A stretch of 64,000 nt of DNA from Coffea arabica. Lineage: Eukaryota > Streptophyta > Magnoliopsida > Gentianales > Rubiaceae. A model generated the notes under the pieces. The model had not been told where the DNA came from. It did no database searches and was given only the letters and a program-made list of their open reading frames with translations. Each line of letters starts with the position of its first letter. Position 1 is the first letter of the stretch. This document shows positions 58,431 through 64,000 of this stretch, piece by piece. Where the stretch lies: NCBI RefSeq assembly GCF_036785885.1, contig NC_092323.1, positions 12,470,501 through 12,534,500 on the forward strand. Reading direction: 5' to 3'. The translations under genes were made by a program, and so were the position numbers.

Positions 58431-59933
58431 TTACATCATATCACGAAGACGATTCCGTACAAGATTACCAAAACTTCTGAACCTATCTAATACAGAGTCC
58501 TTTGTTTCCCTAGCATATGGAATTCTAACACATTCAGTTTGGTCATATAATTCTGCACATTTCCTTTTCAGCTCTTGACGCCTTCCTCGTTCCTTTTCAT
58601 ACAATTGCTTGCTTTGCTCGGCCATCCCTTTGTATGCTTCGACAGACTTACTTAACTGCAGAATTTCCTTATCCTTTGCTTCGATAATGACTTTCAACTT
58701 TTTCACCTCCTCAGATGGCTCATCTTGAATTTCTTGCGCAACGGATCCTCCTACCCAGTCTTCGTATTGCGGAGTGGTCAATCCCCTTTGTTTGAGTTCT
58801 GGAACGTACTTGACGCGTTCATCGTCGGACAACGTCTCCCAGGCCTCATCAAGAAGAATCTTCATCGGAATTTCTCTCGGACATATCCCTTTGTCGAAAA
58901 TGATGGTAAATGTAGTCAGATCAACTGCAGACGGCACATCTTGAACTCGCCCTAATTGTCGGAGGAACCTTCTTGGATTGTATGCCATGATACCCTGAGT
59001 GCCCAATAAAGGAACAAACTCGGATGCCTTGGTGCGAAGGACAGGCTTGACACAATTGGTCCAATCCAATACCCATCTCACCTTTTGATTGGTCACATTC
59101 GTTAAAAAGTTCACAAACTCGGATGCATTACACGGTGAACTCCTACTATTGATCCTCTTGTGATGTGTGATTACCCAATTATATCCGGCCATTGGTAGAC
59201 TCTCGGGAATAGACGGTCGTCTCATGAAGTGCTCCATCCCCCACACATGTAAAATCAAATTTGACCCACAAAAGAACTTTTCCCCTCTCTGACAGGTAGT
59301 GCAAGCTATGAAGATGTCGGCCAAAATAGTTGGAACAATGGAACACTGTTTATCTTTTATTCCTAGAAACAAGTCGTACAAGATTTTAGTGAACTTGAAG
59401 GCTATCTTTTTGTCTTTCCTAGGGAAAAAGTAGGTTCCAGCCATGACTAATCCATATACCCAAACTCTCTTTCGTTCCCATATTTCCTCGGACGTAAACG
59501 AAAAATCCCCTCGATGCCTCTCAAAACCATCTCTTAATGCGAATCGATCAAATAAGAACTTCGCCTCTACATTTTGGTCTGCCCCTTGCAGTACTGATTC
59601 CTTTAACCCAGTGAAACGGCAAAATTCATCTTTGTTAGATACTAACGGAAATATCACGGCAGTTCCTTGGATCGGCAAATTGAGAAATCCGGCAACTTCC
59701 TCAATCGTTATGGTCATCTCCCTTTTCCCGAGTCTAAAAGCAGAACAAGTGGGGTCCCAGAGATGCACCAAAGCCTCTACCAAATACCCATCGGACTTAA
59801 TGTCCTTGAAATCCCCGATGCGTCCTAATCGATCGGCTATTTGGTTAATCTCATTGGGTGAAAGTAATGTGGGCCATCTTTGTACCTCCGGCGGCACTAC
59901 TAACATCTGTTGCACTCGGCGAGGATTGTCCAT
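58431..59933 (-). CDS. Ogre ORF1: plant-mobile-domain-like (PMD/DUF7745) protein
   Basis: Single 500-residue frame from ATG, 348 bp upstream of the gag ATG. Residues ~40-90 (GYLVEALVHLWDPTCSAFRL, GKREMTITIEEVAGFLNLPI) closely follow the start of the plant mobile domain, where a W-[DR]-P-x-T segment leads into EMT[IP]T-[LI]-E-[DE]-V-A-x-[LF]-L-x-LP. The middle (ILADIFIACTTCQRG, LILHVWGMEHF) resembles DUF7745 proteins from other plants. The C-terminal ~100 residues are a charged coiled coil (EVKKLKVIIEAKDKEILQLS). Ogre elements always carry an ORF before gag; its role is unknown. It lacks enzymatic motifs I can recognise. A structural, RNA-binding or silencing-related role is only inference. 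Confidence 0.82.
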   Translation of the reverse strand: MDNPRRVQQMLVVPPEVQRWPTLLSPNEINQIADRLGRIGDFKDIKSDGYLVEALVHLWDPTCSAFRLGKREMTITIEEVAGFLNLPIQGTAVIFPLVSNKDEFCRFTGLKESVLQGADQNVEAKFLFDRFALRDGFERHRGDFSFTSEEIWERKRVWVYGLVMAGTYFFPRKDKKIAFKFTKILYDLFLGIKDKQCSIVPTILADIFIACTTCQRGEKFFCGSNLILHVWGMEHFMRRPSIPESLPMAGYNWVITHHKRINSRSSPCNASEFVNFLTNVTNQKVRWVLDWTNCVKPVLRTKASEFVPLLGTQGIMAYNPRRFLRQLGRVQDVPSAVDLTTFTIIFDKGICPREIPMKILLDEAWETLSDDERVKYVPELKQRGLTTPQYEDWVGGSVAQEIQDEPSEEVKKLKVIIEAKDKEILQLSKSVEAYKGMAEQSKQLYEKERGRRQELKRKCAELYDQTECVRIPYARETKDSVLDRFRSFGNLVRNRLRDMM

Positions 59934-61174
59934 CTAGAAACCAAAACCAGGGTCAGATACCTTACCTACAGGTCCCATTTCTCTGGTTAACAGGAATTTA
60001 AACGTGCAAATCCCAAAAAGTTGGGTTAAATACCCATGGGATTTAGGTTGGCTTGTCCCTAATGTGGGATTCCCTAAGTGGCATTCCCTTTCTAAGGCTT
60101 ATGCATGATGTCATTCTTATCAAAGCAAGGAAACATGCAATTTGAAATGAGACTTGACCTAAGGAGCCCTTTGTTCGCCAGGGTGGGCCTAAAATGGCAT
60201 GACATTATTAATTTATGAACATAATATACCAAAACTTTTAAACGTGCAATATCCTATTTACACGGGTAGGCCCTAAAAGAAGGTCATGCCAGACCTCTTA
60301 TTTGCTAGGGTTTGTGAATGCAATGAGGTCATAAAACCAAGAAAAATTAGTTCAGCCAGATATATACACATAACACATTGTAGCAACGAAATCAACACAA
60401 AGAAGTAAAGCAATAAAAAGGAGAAAGGGTTGGACCCCTCCCCTCGTGAATAGTGTCTCCTAATTTAGGGCAAGGTTGACTCTACCTTAGGCAATTCTAA
60501 AATGGATGCATGAGGTTGGAGCTCACTAATGCATCTAGACTCGATAGGTCATAGGTCCCCGAGCCTTCAGACTTGGAAACCAAAGGTCATCACTCCCAAG
60601 GTTCCTTGTCGGTGGCTCGAGCGATTCCCCAGACATTGCTACGCACACGTCGTGTCACGGCCACATGTCTGAGTGAATCTATCAAAAATCCTTAATCTTC
60701 GACTAAAAGCTAAAGGCTATTAACCCAAAGCTTAAAGCGGAAGATTAAGTGACCCCTTGGATCGTGCTACGCACACGTCGTGTCACGGTCACACGTCCAA
60801 GTGAGTCGCCTAAAATCCTAATAGGGTGGAGTGGCGTGACAAGCCACTAAAAGAAAAATAAATGAGGGGTTAAAAATTAAAGCGTATGCACGTATGCTAG
60901 TGCTCGTTTGGAGGGGAGGGATCGAGAACCAACGTGAGGCTCTAAGGTGACACACACCCCCCCCCAAATGCAATGCGAGCGCGAGGTAAGTAAGTAAACA
61001 TACATCCAATCAACCAATCATACATTCACGAGCGAGGGAGTAGTTGGATACGCGTGAAATGCAAAAATCCTAATAAAAGAAAAAATGCAATCCTAAACAC
61101 CCAAATGTGATATATGAAAAGATTAAAAGAAGAAAAAGGTTGATTAAATCAAATTTGCTCGGACTCTCGAATGT
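59934..61174 (-). other. 5' leader of Ogre-type element
   Basis: Noncoding between primer site and ORF1. A conspicuous direct repeat, GCTACGCACACGTCGTGTCA followed by CGG, occurs near 60637 and 60764, each containing the dyad ACACGtCGTGT. Could serve packaging, dimerisation or translation, but the sequence does not decide. Confidence 0.7.
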
Positions 61175-61191
61175 CCCCAGTGGAGTCGCCA
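61175..61191 (-). promoter_or_regulatory. tRNA-Arg-type primer binding site
   Basis: On the minus strand TGGCGACTCCACTGGGG lies two bases after the 5' LTR. It is the complement of a tRNA 3' end CCCCAGUGGAGUCG plus CCA, as in plant tRNA-Arg(ACG), the usual Ogre primer; the tRNA identity is from memory. Confidence 0.82.
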
Positions 61192-61193
61192 AC

Positions 61194-64000
61194 TGTCGCG
61201 CCCCATTTTTGATAAAATGAATAAATGATTTAAAAAAATGTATTTTTCGATTCAATTTGTGATTGGAAAATGAATTGTGATTTAAAAGAAAAATGGGTCT
61301 AAATGGGGGTTTGAGAATGCGACGATTTGACCCAAAATTATAGTTTAAAAAGGGTTTTTAAAACTAAATACGGAGTCGCCACTTGGTAATGAGTTAAGGT
61401 GTACCAAGTCACCTAAAAAATGTATTTTTTTAAAAAAATAGGAAAAAATAGTGAGAAACCCTTTTTAAACGTCTCCTAGTCTACGTAAACCAAAGAAAAA
61501 GGTTCGGGAGTCACATTTGACAAAGGGGAAGGCAAGGATAAAATCCAAGGCACCCCTTTGACCTAGCCAAGGCTAGTTGCATGATTTAATCAAAGATTTT
61601 CTTATTTTAACCAAAGAATTTATTACATTTGGATGCACTACATGAATGCAAACCCTAGATCTAGGGGTATTGGGGGAAATTTCTCTTCAAAGGTTGAGTG
61701 GTACCAATCACATTAATTGTGAAGCCCAATAACGATCCTTTGAAGAAGTCACGAATAATGCGAGTGGGATGCAAATGAATGGAATGCATGTATGCAATGT
61801 GAGGACACGAGTTTGAAAAAGTAATAATAAACAATAAAAATGTAAAGGAAAATGTGCACGTGAGTGGGCAAGGTACGGTATGTGAAATGATAATATGAAG
61901 TGCATGTGTGCAAGTGATGATAAAAGTGTTCGTGTGCAAGTGAAGAAACACAAAGGTGCTCGTGTGCAAAATGGGAGGAAAAAATGAAAGTGTGATGAGG
62001 GTAAAAAATGGTAGAGTGGATTTAAAAATGCATGAGCCTAGGGAATTCATGCACATTGGGTACGGGGGGACCTAAATCGTGACTCAATTTGCCCTTTTAT
62101 AGAGAGGATACAAGCGTGCTAAGGCTTAGAAAAAGCCACACTCGTCTATATCCCATATTTAAGGGGACTCTTAAGCAAATGAACCCTATAACTAGCATGA
62201 AATGCAAAAATCCTAAAATTGGGGGAAAAGGGGTTCGAGGGGCATGCAAAATGATAAAACTAAGAAAAACGCATGAAATGAAGTGAAACATGCAAACATG
62301 TACTAACGAGAGGAAATCCCTAAGGGTCCAGCGTTGGACTAGCCCATTCTATGAATTCCGACTAGCGTTGGACTAGCGGAAACGTACATTCATCCATCAC
62401 ATTCATTCATGGCTATGAAAAGCGAGTAGACATGCCAAACACTCATGAACACATAGCACATAACATTTAGCATGCTCGACTAGATGCAAGGCCCTAACAA
62501 CGCAAATTAACACTTAACACGTAGGCATGCAACCAAGCTAATGAACCTATTACATTCACTAACTAAAACAAAAGGGGAAAGGGAAAATGGACCAAATTGC
62601 TCGCCACAGCCCTATCTATTACAAGCCAAGAGGTGTACACATACCCCATTAAAAGAATAACTTAATGAAAACAAAAAGTAAATGACATAAGAAAAGGAAT
62701 TAAAGAAAAGCTAGGAAAGCAAAGTAGACATGCAAATCTCACTTAGCACATTGGATCACATAGGAGACACAAAAGGGATAAAAGAAATTATACCGCCCCC
62801 TTTGAATGGTGTCCAAATGAAAGAAAAATGGCTTCAAAACAATAAAAAGGTCACGGTACCTCAAATAGTAAAGTATAACAAAGTCACCAAAACTCTCCTA
62901 ATTGCAATTTAAATGAAATCAAATAATACATAGTTTCCAATAAAGGGATCCACCAAAGACCCAATTGCAAGCATTAATCAACCATTCAAAGCCAATTGAA
63001 ACATTTTAGAAACTTTGAAAGTCAAAGAGCAAGAAAAAGGCCAAAGCCTATTTATTTCAGAAAATTCAAGAAAATAGGCGAACACAAGCTCATTCGAACA
63101 CAAAGTTCTTAAATTCTTGCATTAAGCACCACCTAAACAAATGAAAGCAAATGAGCAATCGAGTTGCAAAGTTGAGGCTACCAAGGACTCAATTGTGAAC
63201 ACTAACCAAGCACTCAAACCTAATCAAACACTTTTAGGAACTTCAAAGGTCCAAGGGCAAAGGAAAAGGCAAGTAACAATTCAAATTGCAATTATTCTAA
63301 AACCCATTTGCAAGAAACTAGAACATGCTTGGGCTTTTGTGGAACATGGAGAAACTTGAGGGATCGAATTGATTAAGTGTTCCAATTACTTGGGCCATAG
63401 TGAGTCAAGAGGGGACTTGGGGGGTTAAAGAGTCAAATGACCAGAAACTTGGAAAGATATAATACGCAAATTCTGGAAAAAGAATGCAGAAAAAGAGAAA
63501 ACAAAAACTCTCTTATCATCTCATCAACATAGGCTGAATACCAGAATTTTGGCTTGGGCATGCATATGGTGTATGAACTGAGCAACAAACCACATCATTA
63601 CCATCATCCAAGCAGGCAGAAAACTTAGAAGGAAAAAACATGCAAGTTCTATGCAATAGCCATGAAACAAGTTTCTGCAATTACTTCACATACTCTAGCA
63701 ACCGAAGACTGCTGCACTTTCTTCTCAAGCTCAAGCTTCTTAATCACAACCGTGATCAAATTTTCCAAACCAACCAATTTCATTCAGACCCAACAAACAG
63801 AAAACTTAGCAACTTTATTCAGACAAACAGAAAAAATAGCAACTTCATTCAAACAGAAAAATTAGCAAAACATCAAAGGTTTGAAACTTCAGCAAACAAA
63901 TCTTTTGAGCTTAGGCAGTTCGCATGGAAGCTGCACTCAAGCATTTCGAATCACAAACCCATGCTCAAAATCCTGTTAAGCTTCTCATGCATACAAACTA
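61194..64000 (-). repeat. 5' LTR of Ogre-type element, truncated by window end
   Basis: 2807 bp present. Matches 44429-47040 of the other LTR except for a replaced block (about 63144-63433). That block contains a diverged second copy of the sequence just before it (about 62945-63050), with shared GGAACTTC/GAAACTTTGAAAG-type stretches. Confidence 0.93.

Larger units (their letters stand above)
44429..64000 (-). mobile_element. Ogre-type Ty3/gypsy (Tat lineage) retrotransposon, right end outside window
   Basis: Order on the minus strand: 5' LTR (64000 and beyond to 61194), tRNA-Arg-type primer site, 1.2-kb leader, ORF1, gag-pro, intron, pol, noncoding region with tandem array, polypurine tract, 3' LTR (48806-44429). 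Giant LTRs, an extra ORF before gag, an intron between protease and reverse transcriptase, two RNase H domains and tandem repeats after pol are together the known marks of Ogre elements. All reading frames are open and the LTRs are nearly identical where comparable, so the copy looks young. It is inserted in a copia gag gene. The left flank GCAAG (44424-44428) is the expected 5-bp target copy; its partner is outside the window. Confidence 0.93.

Noticed and set aside
1..64000. tRNA, rRNA or snoRNA genes
   Set aside because: None recognised by eye; the tRNA-like strings near 32650 and 61180 are retrotransposon primer sites.

Overview
The window is nuclear DNA of a flowering plant, most likely a eudicot. 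It is AT-rich, the genes are intron-rich with GT-AG junctions, and there are plant-only gene families (CURT1 thylakoid protein, D-type cyclin, plant 14-3-3) and plant transposon lineages (Ty3/gypsy Tat/Ogre, Ty1/copia, hAT). I could not name a species. All family names come from reading the translations; no database was searched.

The first 28 kb are gene-bearing. A minus-strand gene of unknown function (fourteen coding exons visible, 3' end outside the window) fills 1-5699, with a probable 5'-UTR intron upstream. A five-exon minus-strand gene at 8573-12203 encodes a plastid CURT1D-like thylakoid-curvature protein. A three-exon plus-strand gene at 13122-14954 encodes a divergent, tail-less 14-3-3 protein, and a six-exon plus-strand gene at 25504-27634 encodes a CYCD2/CYCD4-type cyclin. 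Between them lie a decayed 1.9-kb LTR element (15130-17030), two non-autonomous hAT elements with perfect 8-bp target duplications (17308-18530, 22527-23006), a hairpin MITE and several tandem duplications.

From 29 kb on the window is mostly transposon. A hAT element (29083-34608) has been split by a 3.7-kb gag-only copia element (29898-33621, minus). A second hAT nest (35323-38175 containing 35368-37657) follows. Between 39.5 and 43 kb are gene relics: two papain-like cysteine protease pseudogenes in inverted orientation and a broken MscS-like (MSL2/MSL3-type) channel gene. A copia element (43200-44428) is cut inside its gag zinc knuckle by the largest object in the window.

That object, 44429 to beyond 64000, is an apparently intact, recent Ogre-type (Ty3/gypsy, Tat) retrotransposon on the minus strand. 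It has a 4378-bp LTR, a tRNA-Arg-type primer site, an extra first ORF resembling the plant mobile domain (PMD/DUF7745), and Gag-Pro and Pol frames that join in frame only if a 279-nt intron is removed. It also has two RNase H domains, a 28-bp tandem array in its 3' region, and an inverted copy of its own U3 terminus just upstream of the polypurine tract. The two LTRs are nearly identical where comparable except for one replaced block, which suggests recombination between related copies. This element is the most interesting system in the window.
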